A DNA stretch of 64,000 nucleotides from Gallalistipes aquisgranensis (GTDB lineage Bacteria; Bacteroidota; Bacteroidia; Bacteroidales; Rikenellaceae), in contig NZ_JADCJY010000001.1 in assembly GCF_014982715.1 (NCBI RefSeq), positions 1,612,001 to 1,676,000 on the forward strand, written 5' to 3'. The notes under the pieces were generated by a model, which saw only the letters and a program-made list of their open reading frames with translations, was not told the origin of the DNA and searched no databases. The translations under genes were made by a program, and so were the position numbers. Each line of letters opens with the position of its first letter. Position 1 is the first letter of the stretch. Below, one piece after another: positions 27,993-37,826 of this stretch.

Positions 27993-30900
27993 CTACCGTT
28001 TTGCGTTGGTCTCGATCCACTTGCGGGCGTTGACGAAGGCCTCGATCCAAGGCGACACCTCGTCCTGCGTCCGCTCCTCGGGATACCAGGCCCAGTTCCA
28101 CGGACGGAGCGAACGCTCCAGGTGGGGCATCATGGCCAGATGGCGGCCGTCCGCGCTGACGATTCCGGCCACGTTGTAGTCGCTGCCGTTCGGGTTGGCC
28201 GGATAGGCTTCATAGGTATATTTCAGGGCTACGTTATAGTGTTCCTCTGCGTAGGGCAGGCGGAATTTTCCTTCCCCGTGCGCGATCCAGACACCCAGCC
28301 GGCTGCCGGCGAGCGAACCCAGCAAAACCGAATTGGACGGACGGACCTCCACGCCGACGAAGCCCGATTCGAACTTGTGGCTGTCGTTATGCAGCATCCG
28401 GGGCTTCTCCGCATCCGAAGGCGTAATCAGCCCCAGTTCGATCATCAGCTGGCAGCCGTTGCAGACGCCCAGCGACAGGGTGTCGGGACGCGCATAGAAG
28501 CGGTCGAGCGCCTGTTTGGCCTTTTCGTTGTAGAGAAAGGCTCCGGCCCATCCCTTGGCCGAACCCAGCACGTCCGAATTGGAGAAACCGCCCACGAACA
28601 CGATCATGTTGACATCCTCGAGCGTCTCGCGGCCCGACACGAGGTCGGTCATGTGTACGTCCTTCACGTCCATTCCGGCCAGATACATGCACCAGGCCAT
28701 CTCCCGGTCGCACTGGCATCCCTTCTCGCGGATGATCGCCGCCCGGATACCCGTCTTCGCCTTACGGTGCGGGTCGATACCGTACCGGGCATACTTCCCG
28801 GTGAAACCCTCCGGGAACTTATAAACCAGTTCCTGATTCTTGTAATTCGTGTAGCGCTCCAGCGCCTTTTTCTCACCGCTCTGGCGACGGTCGAGCAGAT
28901 AGGAGCTCTTGTACCAGAGATCGCGCAGGTGATCCACCAGCAGGTCGAACTCCACGCCCGCATTGGAGATGCGGAAACGGCGTTCGAAATTCACCTCACC
29001 GATCCGGAAGGCGTTCACGCCGGCCAGTTTCAACTCCTCGCATACCGACACGGCATCCTCCACCTGAAGCACCACAGCGGGCTTCTCGCTGAAAAGCAGC
29101 CTTACGATGTCCTTTTCGCCCAACACGTCCAGATCGAGCGACATGCCGCTGCGGTTGTCCGCGAAGGTCATCTCAAGCAGGGTCGTCACCAGACCTCCGG
29201 CCGACACGTCGTGACCGGCCAGCACCCGTCCCGCGGCGATCAGCCGCTGAACGGCCGCGAAACCTCCGGCGAAATAGTCTGCATCGGCCACCGTGGGAAC
29301 ATCCATGCCCACACGGCCTCTCAGTTGTCCGAAACTGCTGCCGCCCAGCCCGAATCCGCCTCCGCTCAAGTCGACGTAGACCAGCTGGCTCGGACGATGC
29401 TTCAGCGCGGGCGAAACCGTCTTCTTGATGTCCGACACCTCGGCCGCCGAGGTGATGATCACCGTACCGGGGGCATAGACGACCTCCCCGTCGGGATACT
29501 TCTGGGTCATCGACAGCGAATCCTTACCGGTCGGAATGTTGATCCCCAGCGCGATGGCGAAGTCGCTGGCCGCCTGTACGGCGTCGTAGAGCCGCGCATC
29601 CTCGCCCTCGTTCTTGCAGGGCCACATCCAGTTGGCGCTCAGCGACACACCCTCCAACCCGCAGGCGAGCGGCGCAAAGACGATATTGGTGAGCGCCTCG
29701 GCGATCGCCAGCACCGACCCTTTGCCCGGATCGGCCAGCGCCGCCACGGGGGCATGCCCGAGGGCGGTGGCGATACCCGACGTACCCTGGTAGTCCAGCG
29801 CCACCACGGCACAGTCGTTCAGCGGCAGCTGCACGGCTCCCGCGCACTGCTGCATGGCGATACGGCCCGTCACCGAACGGTCCACCTTGTTGGTCAGCCA
29901 GTCCTTGCAGGCCACTGCCTCGAGCTGAAGCAGCTCCTCGATATATTTCACCACGTTTCCGGGCGTGTATTCGATCTCGCCGAACGTCTCCTCCACATGG
30001 CGGTCGTTCATCACCGTGCGGGGCGCCTTGCCGAACATGTACTCCAGCGGCCAGTCGATCGGCTTCTCCCCCGTTTCGTTATTGACGAAGGTGAAACGGC
30101 CGTCTCCCGTCGCCTCGCCGATCACGTACATAGGCGACCGTTCGCGGTCGGCGATCCGGCGCAGATGGTCGATTTTCGTACGGTCGATCACCAGCCCCAT
30201 GCGCTCCTGCGACTCGTTGCCCACGATCTCCCGGGCGCTCAGCGTGGGATCGCCCACGGGCAGCTGCTCCATGTCGATCCGGCCGCCGGTGGCCTCCACC
30301 AGCTCGCTCAGGCAGTTCAGATGGCCTCCGGCCCCGTGGTCGTGGATCGACACGATCGGATTGATATCCTCCTCGCTCACGGCGCGGATGGCGTTGTAGG
30401 CCCGTTTCTGCATCTCGGGGTTCGACCGCTGCACGGCGTTCAGTTCGATGTCGCTCTGGTACTCGCCCGTAGCCACCGACGAGACGGCGCCGCCGCCCAT
30501 GCCGATGCGGTAGTTGTCGCCGCCCAGCAACACCACCGGATCGCCCGCCCGGGGTTCGTCCTTGATGCTGTCGACCTTCTTGCCGTAACCGACACCGCCG
30601 GCCTGCATGATGACCTTGTCGTACCCGTATTTCTTACCGTTCTCGAAATGTTCGAACGTGAGGAGCGAGCCGCAGATGAGCGGCTGGCCGAACTTGTTGC
30701 CGAAATCGGAAGCTCCGTTCGACGCCTTGATCAGGATGTCTTCGGGCGTCTGATACAGCCACGGACGCTCGGCAGTGTACTGTTCCCACGGACGGTCCGG
30801 CTCCGTGCGCGGATACGAAGTCATATAGACCGCCGTACCGGCCACGGGGAACGCCCCTTTTCCGCCGGCGATCCGGTCGCGTATCTCGCCGCCCGTTCCG

Positions 30901-31688
30901 GTAGCCGCCCCGTTGAACGGCTCCACGGTGGTGGGAAAGTTGTGCGTCTCGGCCTTGACCGAAATGACGCTCTCGAACTCCTTCGTCTCGAAATAGTCGG
31001 GCTTGTCGTGCGTGGCGGGCGCGAACTGCTCGGCCACGGGCCCCTGCAGGAACGCACAATTGTCCTTATAGGCCGACACCACCCGCCCCGGGTGGGTCGA
31101 AGTGGTCTTCTTTATCAGTTTGAAAAGGGTTTCGGGCTTCGTCCGGCCGTCGATCACGAACTCGCCGTTGAAAATCTTGTGGCGGCAGTGCTCCGAATTG
31201 ACCTGCGAGAAGCCGAACACCTCGCTGTCGGTGAGCGGACGCCCCATCCGGCGGCTCACCTCGCGCAGATACTCCATCTCCTCGGCGCTCAGGGCCAGCC
31301 CCTCCTGCCGGTTATACTCCTCGATGTTCTCGATATACACCACGTCATCCGGACGTTTGTCCACAGTGAACACATCCTGACCGAGACCGTGATACCTGCG
31401 GTTCAGCATCGGGTCGAAGGCCGCGTTCTCCTCTTTCGTCCGGCGGAACTCCTCGATGCGGACGATCCCTTCGAGCCCCATGTTCTGGGTGATCTCCACG
31501 GCATTGGTGCTCCATGGCGTAATCATCTCCCGGCGGGGACCGATAAAGTCGCCCTCCACCGAGAGGGTATCGAGGTAGTCGGCATTCCCGAACAGCCATT
31601 TGAGGCGGGCGAGCCGTTCTCCGGAAAGTTCCGTTTTCGTCTGGACGGCGAACACGGTGTCGTCCTTACTGAAAAAAAGTATCATCAT
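27993..31688 (-). CDS. purL: Phosphoribosylformylglycinamidine synthase (large, fused PurL)
   Basis: The protein has 1231 residues and is the long single-chain form. It has an N-terminal domain, two AIR-synthase-like ATPase domains, and a C-terminal class I glutaminase with the nucleophile C1076 in GVCNGCQLM. Motifs include SEHCRHKIFNGEF and SVKAETHNFPTTVEPFNGAATGTGGEIRD (about 230-260). It converts FGAR and glutamine to FGAM in purine synthesis. It starts 26 nt after the DUF3298 lipoprotein and is followed by murI after 5 nt. No purine-type riboswitch is seen before it. Confidence 0.97.
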   Translation of the reverse strand: MMILFFSKDDTVFAVQTKTELSGERLARLKWLFGNADYLDTLSVEGDFIGPRREMITPWSTNAVEITQNMGLEGIVRIEEFRRTKEENAAFDPMLNRRYHGLGQDVFTVDKRPDDVVYIENIEEYNRQEGLALSAEEMEYLREVSRRMGRPLTDSEVFGFSQVNSEHCRHKIFNGEFVIDGRTKPETLFKLIKKTTSTHPGRVVSAYKDNCAFLQGPVAEQFAPATHDKPDYFETKEFESVISVKAETHNFPTTVEPFNGAATGTGGEIRDRIAGGKGAFPVAGTAVYMTSYPRTEPDRPWEQYTAERPWLYQTPEDILIKASNGASDFGNKFGQPLICGSLLTFEHFENGKKYGYDKVIMQAGGVGYGKKVDSIKDEPRAGDPVVLLGGDNYRIGMGGGAVSSVATGEYQSDIELNAVQRSNPEMQKRAYNAIRAVSEEDINPIVSIHDHGAGGHLNCLSELVEATGGRIDMEQLPVGDPTLSAREIVGNESQERMGLVIDRTKIDHLRRIADRERSPMYVIGEATGDGRFTFVNNETGEKPIDWPLEYMFGKAPRTVMNDRHVEETFGEIEYTPGNVVKYIEELLQLEAVACKDWLTNKVDRSVTGRIAMQQCAGAVQLPLNDCAVVALDYQGTSGIATALGHAPVAALADPGKGSVLAIAEALTNIVFAPLACGLEGVSLSANWMWPCKNEGEDARLYDAVQAASDFAIALGINIPTGKDSLSMTQKYPDGEVVYAPGTVIITSAAEVSDIKKTVSPALKHRPSQLVYVDLSGGGFGLGGSSFGQLRGRVGMDVPTVADADYFAGGFAAVQRLIAAGRVLAGHDVSAGGLVTTLLEMTFADNRSGMSLDLDVLGEKDIVRLLFSEKPAVVLQVEDAVSVCEELKLAGVNAFRIGEVNFERRFRISNAGVEFDLLVDHLRDLWYKSSYLLDRRQSGEKKALERYTNYKNQELVYKFPEGFTGKYARYGIDPHRKAKTGIRAAIIREKGCQCDREMAWCMYLAGMDVKDVHMTDLVSGRETLEDVNMIVFVGGFSNSDVLGSAKGWAGAFLYNEKAKQALDRFYARPDTLSLGVCNGCQLMIELGLITPSDAEKPRMLHNDSHKFESGFVGVEVRPSNSVLLGSLAGSRLGVWIAHGEGKFRLPYAEEHYNVALKYTYEAYPANPNGSDYNVAGIVSADGRHLAMMPHLERSLRPWNWAWYPEERTQDEVSPWIEAFVNARKWIETNAKR

Positions 31689-31714
31689 TCGATCGTTTAG
31701 TTAGTCTTCTTCAT

Positions 31715-32464
31715 TCACTGTCCGGGCTGCCGGAAGAATTTCGGGTCGAGCAGCGGACGTACCCGGTCCATCGGCAGCAGGTAGTCCGTCGGGCCGAACA
31801 CGTAGGGAGCTATCTCGTACGGATCGTAGTGCATCCGCACACCCGCGCTGTCGACCGCGATATTCCGCGGCAAAGGTAATTCATCGGGAGCAACAAACAA
31901 AACGGCATCGGCCAGATCGGCACCCCGCGCCTGCATGAAGGCCTCCCGGTTGAGCCTCCGCAACTCCGCCGTGTCGCTGAACAGCTCGGCCATCTCCAAC
32001 TCCCGGCCCGTGCGCAGGTCGAAATTGAGGAACGTCGCCGTCTGAAGTCCGTGGGCTCCGCCCAGGTAGACGTAGGAGTCGATCCGCACGGAAGCCACAC
32101 GGCCGAACTCCTTCACCGAACCCTCCACGAACAGTTCGTAAGGCATGTGGCGGATCACCGTATCGTAATTCCTCGCGGCGAGCATCGAGTCGATCCGGAC
32201 CGAAAGGGCCGTACCCGGCACCGCATCCTCCCCAAAGCCCACGAGGGCGGAGAGGACACGTCCGATCGCATCATTGATCGAATCGGCTGCGGCACCGCCC
32301 CGTGCCACGGGATAAGAGACTGAGATACTGTCGCCCGTCAGCATCTGCGAGGGGGCGGGCATCCGTTCCGTCTGCCAGGACACCGCGGGCTGCGAGCAGC
32401 CAACGAGGCACCCTGCCCATGCGGCCAGTACCGCCGCCCTGCGAATCATTCCGTATTTTTTCAT
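31715..32464 (-). CDS. DUF4163/DUF3298-type lipoprotein
   Basis: The protein has 249 residues. The lipobox is LVGC with C23. The RsiV-like tandem DUF4163/DUF3298 pattern is present: ISVSYPVARGG... early, then SYVYLGGAHGLQTATFLNFDLRTGREL (about 130-155), and IAPYVFGPTDYLLPM near the C-terminus. This domain pair occurs in the extracytoplasmic part of anti-sigma RsiV, where it binds lysozyme, but there is no cytoplasmic or sigma-binding part here. It is therefore a free lipoprotein of unknown role. It sits between aroK and purL in the long operon. Confidence 0.75.
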   Translation of the reverse strand: MKKYGMIRRAAVLAAWAGCLVGCSQPAVSWQTERMPAPSQMLTGDSISVSYPVARGGAAADSINDAIGRVLSALVGFGEDAVPGTALSVRIDSMLAARNYDTVIRHMPYELFVEGSVKEFGRVASVRIDSYVYLGGAHGLQTATFLNFDLRTGRELEMAELFSDTAELRRLNREAFMQARGADLADAVLFVAPDELPLPRNIAVDSAGVRMHYDPYEIAPYVFGPTDYLLPMDRVRPLLDPKFFRQPGQ

Positions 32465-32477
32465 AGTCGTCCAGGAT

Positions 32478-32999
32478 TTATTTTACGCTGTTTTCCATAT
32501 ACCGCACCACGTGCTCCGCGATGTAGTCGTCGCTCACCCCGTCGCAGTCGATCACCAGCCGGGCCTGTCCGTAGAATGGCTCCCGCTGGGGCAGCCGCTC
32601 CCGAATGAAGGCCAGCAGCTCTCCGTCGTCCTTGCCCCGGAGCAGAGGCCGTTTGTCCCGGCCGTGCCGGAGCCTCAGGGCCAGTTTCTCGGGAGTCATC
32701 TTGAAATAGACCGTCACGCCGCAGCGGTTCATCGTCTCCATGTTTCCCACGCCGCAGGGAACGCCCCCGCCCGTCGCCACCACCGTGTCGGCCAGGCCGG
32801 CGTACCGCGCCAACGCCTCCCGCTCCCGTTCCCGGAAATAGGCTTCTCCGTGACGGTCGAACATCTCCGAGACGGTCATGCCCGCCTGCCGTTCGATGTC
32901 GGCGTCCATATCCACGAAGCCGTATCCCAGCCTCCGGGCGAGCTGACGCCCGATGCTGCTCTTGCCGCAGCCCATGAAACCGACCAGAAAAAGCACCAT
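32478..32999 (-). CDS. aroK: Shikimate kinase
   Basis: The protein has 173 residues, the typical length. The P-loop is GFMGCGKSSIG (residues 7-17). The shikimate-binding DMDADIE (31-37), FREREREALAR and ATGGGVPC follow, with the lid arginine in RDKRPLLRG. It phosphorylates shikimate at the 3-position on the way to chorismate. It starts 6 nt after the parC stop and is followed by the DUF3298 lipoprotein after 13 nt. Confidence 0.96.
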   Translation of the reverse strand: MVLFLVGFMGCGKSSIGRQLARRLGYGFVDMDADIERQAGMTVSEMFDRHGEAYFREREREALARYAGLADTVVATGGGVPCGVGNMETMNRCGVTVYFKMTPEKLALRLRHGRDKRPLLRGKDDGELLAFIRERLPQREPFYGQARLVIDCDGVSDDYIAEHVVRYMENSVK

Positions 33000-33005
33000 A
33001 ACGCG

Positions 33006-35936
33006 TCAGAACAGATCCAGTTGCGAAGTCTCGGGATTACGCGTATCCTCCTCGCCGCCCCGCTCGATCGTAAACTCGATATCGGAATGGATGACGGTCG
33101 TTCCGGCCGGTTTCACCTCCGCTCCGGGCGTCCGGACGGCGGGTTTTCCCCCGGCCGGTTCTGCAGCCGGGGTCTCCGCGGCAGAGTGCTCCCCGGAAAC
33201 TCCCGCCCCTCCTCCTGCCTCGGCAGGAAGTCCCGTTCCGTCGGCGCCCTCCTCCGGTTCGTTCCCGGTTTCGGCAGGGCCTTTCTGCAACGGTTCTACG
33301 AAACGCAGCGAAGCCACCTCGAACGTGGTGATCCGTTTGCCCCGGGCCCGGTGGCTCTTCACGCCGATGAACTCCTCCACGTCGATCAGGTCGGCGGGCC
33401 GGTTCTTGTGGGCGCCGCCGTAGGTCACCTCCAGCCGGGGATAGTCGTCCGTGGAGAGGCAGACCAGCCTCGACGCGGGATTCTCGTCCACGAAAGGCTG
33501 CATGCGGTCGCTCACCTCGGCCGAGAAACGCTTGATATAGTAATAGTTCTGTTCGGCATCGTAATAGGCCGCCGAATAGATCCGCGAAGAGTCGTACTTT
33601 TCCACCCGCACGGTATCGTCCGGGAAATGATGGCTCAGATCGTACCCCGTAATGTAATACTGGTTCTTGGCCGTCATCACGATGATCTTGTCGTCGCCGC
33701 TGAACTCGCCCAGCAGCATGCCCCTGCCGTCGGCATTGAGCCTGCGCACCTCGTCGTCGAACCAGATGTTCTGGCCGCCGAGCGTGGAGGTTCCCCGCTC
33801 CTTGAGCACGATCTTGTGGATGCCGTACCGGGAGAAGAGGTTGCCCTGGCTCTGCCGCCCCTTGATGGCCAGCGTACTGAAATCAAGATCGACGATCAGC
33901 TTCTTGAGGCGCGGCCGGGGTTTGAAATAGACCTTCAGCACTTCGGCCTCCCCGTTGGGATTGACGCTCAGGTAGAGAATCTCGCTCTTGGGCGTCCCCT
34001 TGGTGAGGTTGTACTCCTTGTCGCGCGTGATGCCCTTGATCGCACACCGCTTCATCATCAGCGGGCCGTTCTTGCCGTCCCGGTAGAGGACGTTGTAGAT
34101 CGTCCGCTCGTCGTTGCGTTTGAATACACCTATATAGTAGATATTCTTGTCGAAGAAGGCCTTTTCGGAAACCTTCGTAATGATATAGCGCCCGTCGCGC
34201 AGGATCACGATCACATCGTCGATGTCCGAGCAGTCGCACACCAGTTCAGCATCCTTCATCGAACGGCCGATCCCGAAGAAACCTTCGGCCCGGTCGACGT
34301 AGAGCTTGGCATTGGCCACCACCACCTTCGTCGCCTCGATCGAATCGAACTCGCGGAGTTCGGTACGGCGTTCCCGCCCCTCTCCGTACTTCTGTTTGAT
34401 CCGCTCGTAATAGGCGATCGTGTAATCGACCAGATGGTCCAGGTTATACTGCACCTCCTTCATCGACTTTTCGAGCCCCTTGATATACTCGTCCGCCTTG
34501 AAGGCGTCGAAACGCGAGATGCGCTTGATCCTGATTTCGGTCAGCCGGACGATATCCTCCTGCGTCACCTCGCGGCGGAGCCTGCCCTTGAAGGGCTCCA
34601 GCCCCTTGTCGATCGTCTCGAGCACCGACTCCCAGGTGGTACACTCCTCGATCATGTTGTAGATCTTGTTTTCGATGAAGATGCGTTCGAGACTCGACAT
34701 GTGCCAGTCTTCCGAAAGCTCGTTCATCCGGATGTCCAGCTCCCGTTTCAGCAGCTCTTTCGTGCGCGCCACGCTGCGGCGCAGGATTTCGTTCACCCCG
34801 AGGAAATGGGGTTTGTCGTCGTAGATGACGCACGAGTTCGGAGAGATCGACACCTCGCAGTCCGTAAAGGCATAGAGGGCGTCGATCGTCTTGTCGGACG
34901 ACTCGTCCGGACTGACGTGGATGATGATTTCCGCCTTCTCGGCCGTATTGTCGTCCACCCGTTTGATCTTGATCTTCCCCTTGTCGTTGGCCTTGATGAT
35001 CGAATCCTTGATCGACTCGGTCGTGGTGCCGTAGGGAATCTCCGTGATGGCCAGCGTCCGTTTGTCCACCTTCGAAATGCGGGCCCTCACCTTCACCACG
35101 CCCCCGCGCAGCCCCTCGTTGTAACGGGAGCAGTCGGCCAGACCGCCGGTCGGGAAGTCCGGCAGCAGGTTGTAGGGTTCGCCCCGGAGCTCGGCCACGC
35201 AGGCATCGAGCAGTTCGTTGAAGTTGTGGGGCAGTATCTTGGAAGCCAGCCCCACGGCGATCCCCTCCACGCCCTGCGCCAACAGCAGCGGGAATTTCAC
35301 GGGCAGGGTGACGGGCTCCTGGTTCCGGCCGTCATAGGAGAGCATCCACTCGGTGGTCTTCGGATTGAACACCACGTCGAGGGCGAATTTCGACAGACGC
35401 GCCTCGATGTAACGCGGGGCGGCCGCCTCATCGCCGGTGAGGATATTCCCCCAGTTTCCCTGACAGTCGATGAGCAGGTCCTTCTGGCCGAGCTGCACCA
35501 GCGCATCGCCGATCGAAGCGTCGCCGTGCGGATGGAACTGCATGGTGTGTCCCACGATGTTGGCCACCTTGTTGTACCGTCCGTCGTCCAGACGCCGCAT
35601 GGAGTGGAGAATACGCCGCTGCACGGGTTTCAGCCCGTCTTCCACGTGGGGCACGGCACGTTCGAGAATCACGTAGGAGGCATAATCCAGAAACCAGTCC
35701 TTGTACATGCCGGTCAGTTTCTGCCGGCCTCCGCTCTCGCTCATCAAACGTCCGTACTTGCCGCCCGGCACACCGCTCCCCGAAGAGGCCGGCCGTGCCT
35801 CCTCCCCCGCGGTCCTTGCCGCCTCCTGCGAAGCGCCGCCGGCATCCGCAGGCGCTTTCCGCCCCGCTCCGTCCCCTGCCGGGAACATTTCGTCTTCCGC
35901 GTTCCGTTCGGTACTGCTGTTCTTATCTTCGTTCAT
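33006..35936 (-). CDS. parC: DNA topoisomerase IV subunit A, with disordered tail ending in QLDLF
   Basis: The protein has 976 residues. The cleavage tyrosine is Y176 (AAPRYIEAR) and the winged-helix region has FHPHGDASIGDALVQLGQ. A GyrA box is not seen, and the gene is paired with parE, so this is topoisomerase IV. The first 65 residues are Ala/Gly/Glu-rich and lack similarity; M65 could be an alternative start. The folded part ends near FVEPLQKG (about 880). A roughly 90-residue Pro/Ala/Glu/Gly-rich linker then leads to the terminal pentapeptide QLDLF, which matches the QL(S/D)LF clamp-binding consensus. parE lies 24 nt upstream. Confidence 0.95.
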   Translation of the reverse strand: MNEDKNSSTERNAEDEMFPAGDGAGRKAPADAGGASQEAARTAGEEARPASSGSGVPGGKYGRLMSESGGRQKLTGMYKDWFLDYASYVILERAVPHVEDGLKPVQRRILHSMRRLDDGRYNKVANIVGHTMQFHPHGDASIGDALVQLGQKDLLIDCQGNWGNILTGDEAAAPRYIEARLSKFALDVVFNPKTTEWMLSYDGRNQEPVTLPVKFPLLLAQGVEGIAVGLASKILPHNFNELLDACVAELRGEPYNLLPDFPTGGLADCSRYNEGLRGGVVKVRARISKVDKRTLAITEIPYGTTTESIKDSIIKANDKGKIKIKRVDDNTAEKAEIIIHVSPDESSDKTIDALYAFTDCEVSISPNSCVIYDDKPHFLGVNEILRRSVARTKELLKRELDIRMNELSEDWHMSSLERIFIENKIYNMIEECTTWESVLETIDKGLEPFKGRLRREVTQEDIVRLTEIRIKRISRFDAFKADEYIKGLEKSMKEVQYNLDHLVDYTIAYYERIKQKYGEGRERRTELREFDSIEATKVVVANAKLYVDRAEGFFGIGRSMKDAELVCDCSDIDDVIVILRDGRYIITKVSEKAFFDKNIYYIGVFKRNDERTIYNVLYRDGKNGPLMMKRCAIKGITRDKEYNLTKGTPKSEILYLSVNPNGEAEVLKVYFKPRPRLKKLIVDLDFSTLAIKGRQSQGNLFSRYGIHKIVLKERGTSTLGGQNIWFDDEVRRLNADGRGMLLGEFSGDDKIIVMTAKNQYYITGYDLSHHFPDDTVRVEKYDSSRIYSAAYYDAEQNYYYIKRFSAEVSDRMQPFVDENPASRLVCLSTDDYPRLEVTYGGAHKNRPADLIDVEEFIGVKSHRARGKRITTFEVASLRFVEPLQKGPAETGNEPEEGADGTGLPAEAGGGAGVSGEHSAAETPAAEPAGGKPAVRTPGAEVKPAGTTVIHSDIEFTIERGGEEDTRNPETSQLDLF

Positions 35937-35960
35937 TCCGTCTATCGGTACTTATCTCGG

Positions 35961-37808
35961 TTAAATCGCTTCTTCGATGTAGTCGGCCTCGATCCGCAGG
36001 TTGTCGATGATGAAGCCCTGCCGCTCGTAGCTGTTCTTGCCCATGTAGAACTCCAGCATGTCGTGGATCGGATCGTCCTTCGTGAGGCGCACCTTCTCCA
36101 GCCGCATGTTCTCGCCGATGAACTCCTTGAACTCGTCAGCCGATATTTCGCCCAGCCCCTTGAACCGGGTGATCTCCGGATTGGCTCCCAGCCGGGCGAT
36201 CGCCCGCTCCTTCTCCTCTTCGCTGTAACAATAGACCGTCTCCTTCTTGTTACGCACCCGGAACAGCGGGGTCTGCAACACGAACAGGTGCCCCTGCCGG
36301 ATCACGTCCGGGAAGAACTGGAGGAAGAAGGTCATCATCAGCAGCCGGATATGCATGCCGTCGACATCGGCATCGGTGGCGATGATCACCTTGTTGTAGC
36401 GCAGGTTGTCCATGTCCTCCTCGATATTGAGGGCGGCCTGCAGCAGGTTGAACTCCTCGTTCTCATAGACGACCCGCTTGGTCAGGCCGTAGCTGTTGAG
36501 CGGCTTGCCCCGCAGGGAGAAGACCGCCTGCGTGTTCACGTCCCGGCTCTTGGTGATCGAACCGCTGGCCGAATTACCCTCCGTGATGAAGATCATGGTC
36601 TGCTCCGCCCGATCGTTCTTGTCGGTGAGGTGAATCCGGCAGTCGCGCAGCTTCTTGTTGTTGAGACTCACCTTCTTGGCCATCTCGCGCGCCTTTTTCT
36701 GTACGCCGGAGATCGCCTTGCGCTCCTTCTCGTTCTCGACGATCTTGCGGTTCAGCGCATCGGCCGTCTCGGGGTTCTTGTGCAGGAAATTGTCCAGCTG
36801 TTCCTTCAGGAAATCGACCACGAAATTGCGCACCGTAGGCCCTTCCGGCCCCATGTCTTTCGAACCGAGCTTGGTCTTGGTCTGCGACTCGAACATCGGC
36901 TCCTCCACCTTGATGCTGATGGCGGCGATGATCGAGGTGCGGATATCCGAAGCGTCGTAGTCCTTGCGGTAGAACTCCTTGATGGTCTTGGCGATCGCCT
37001 CCCGGAATGCGGCCTGGTGCGTACCGCCCTGCGTGGTGTGCTGCCCGTTGACGAACGAAAAGTAGGTCTCGCCATACCCGCTGCCGTGGGTGATGGCCAC
37101 CTCGATGTCAGGCCCCGAAAGGTGGATGGGAGGATAGAGCGGCTCCTCGGCGATCTGTTCGTTCAGCAGGTCGAGCAGTCCGTTCCTGGAGACGAAGCTA
37201 TGGCCGTTGAGCTTGATGACCAGCCCGGCATTCAGGTAACAGTAGTTGCGGATCATCGCCTCCACGTAATCGAAATTGTAGGCATACTCCCCGAACACCG
37301 TGCGGTCGGCCACGAAACGGATCGTCGTCCCGTTCTTCTCCTGCACGCCGCTCTCCGAACGGTCGGCCAGCTCCTCGCCGGCGGAGAAATCGACGCTCCG
37401 GGCCTCCCCGTCGCGCACGCTGCGGATGGTGAACTCGCTCGAAAGGGCATTCACGGCCTTGATACCCACACCGTTCAGACCCACGGACTTCTTGAAGGCC
37501 TTCGAGTCGTACTTGGCTCCGGTGTTCATCTTCGAAGCCACGTCGGAGAGCTTACCCAGGGGCACGCCCCGGCCGTAGTCGCGGATCGTCACCACGTCGC
37601 CGTCGATCGTCACTTCGATGCTCTTTCCGAAACCCATCATGTACTCGTCGATCGAGTTGTCGAGCACCTCCTTGATAAGGATATAGATACCGTCGTCCGA
37701 CGAAGTTCCGTCGCCCAGCTTGCCGATGTACATGCCCGGCCGGCGGCGGATGTGCTCCTTCCAGTCGAGGGTTCTGATATGTTCGTCCGAATAGTTCGCT
37801 GCGTCCAT
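35961..37808 (-). CDS. parE: DNA topoisomerase IV subunit B
   Basis: The protein has 615 residues. The GHKL ATPase motifs include [21 protein letters not shown] and [14 protein letters not shown]. The TOPRIM region has [11 protein letters not shown] and [13 protein letters not shown]. The C-terminal region is [13 protein letters not shown]. It supplies ATP-driven strand passage to ParC. It starts 18 nt after plsC and is followed by parC after 24 nt. Confidence 0.96.
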   Translation of the reverse strand: MDAANYSDEHIRTLDWKEHIRRRPGMYIGKLGDGTSSDDGIYILIKEVLDNSIDEYMMGFGKSIEVTIDGDVVTIRDYGRGVPLGKLSDVASKMNTGAKYDSKAFKKSVGLNGVGIKAVNALSSEFTIRSVRDGEARSVDFSAGEELADRSESGVQEKNGTTIRFVADRTVFGEYAYNFDYVEAMIRNYCYLNAGLVIKLNGHSFVSRNGLLDLLNEQIAEEPLYPPIHLSGPDIEVAITHGSGYGETYFSFVNGQHTTQGGTHQAAFREAIAKTIKEFYRKDYDASDIRTSIIAAISIKVEEPMFESQTKTKLGSKDMGPEGPTVRNFVVDFLKEQLDNFLHKNPETADALNRKIVENEKERKAISGVQKKAREMAKKVSLNNKKLRDCRIHLTDKNDRAEQTMIFITEGNSASGSITKSRDVNTQAVFSLRGKPLNSYGLTKRVVYENEEFNLLQAALNIEEDMDNLRYNKVIIATDADVDGMHIRLLMMTFFLQFFPDVIRQGHLFVLQTPLFRVRNKKETVYCYSEEEKERAIARLGANPEITRFKGLGEISADEFKEFIGENMRLEKVRLTKDDPIHDMLEFYMGKNSYERQGFIIDNLRIEADYIEEAI

Positions 37809-37826
37809 CTGTATTGCTTGCTTTTA

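Noticed and set aside
27597-31700. Plus-strand open frame of about 1367 codons opposite murI and purL
   Set aside because: It lies antisense to purL and murI, with composition typical of a shadow frame.
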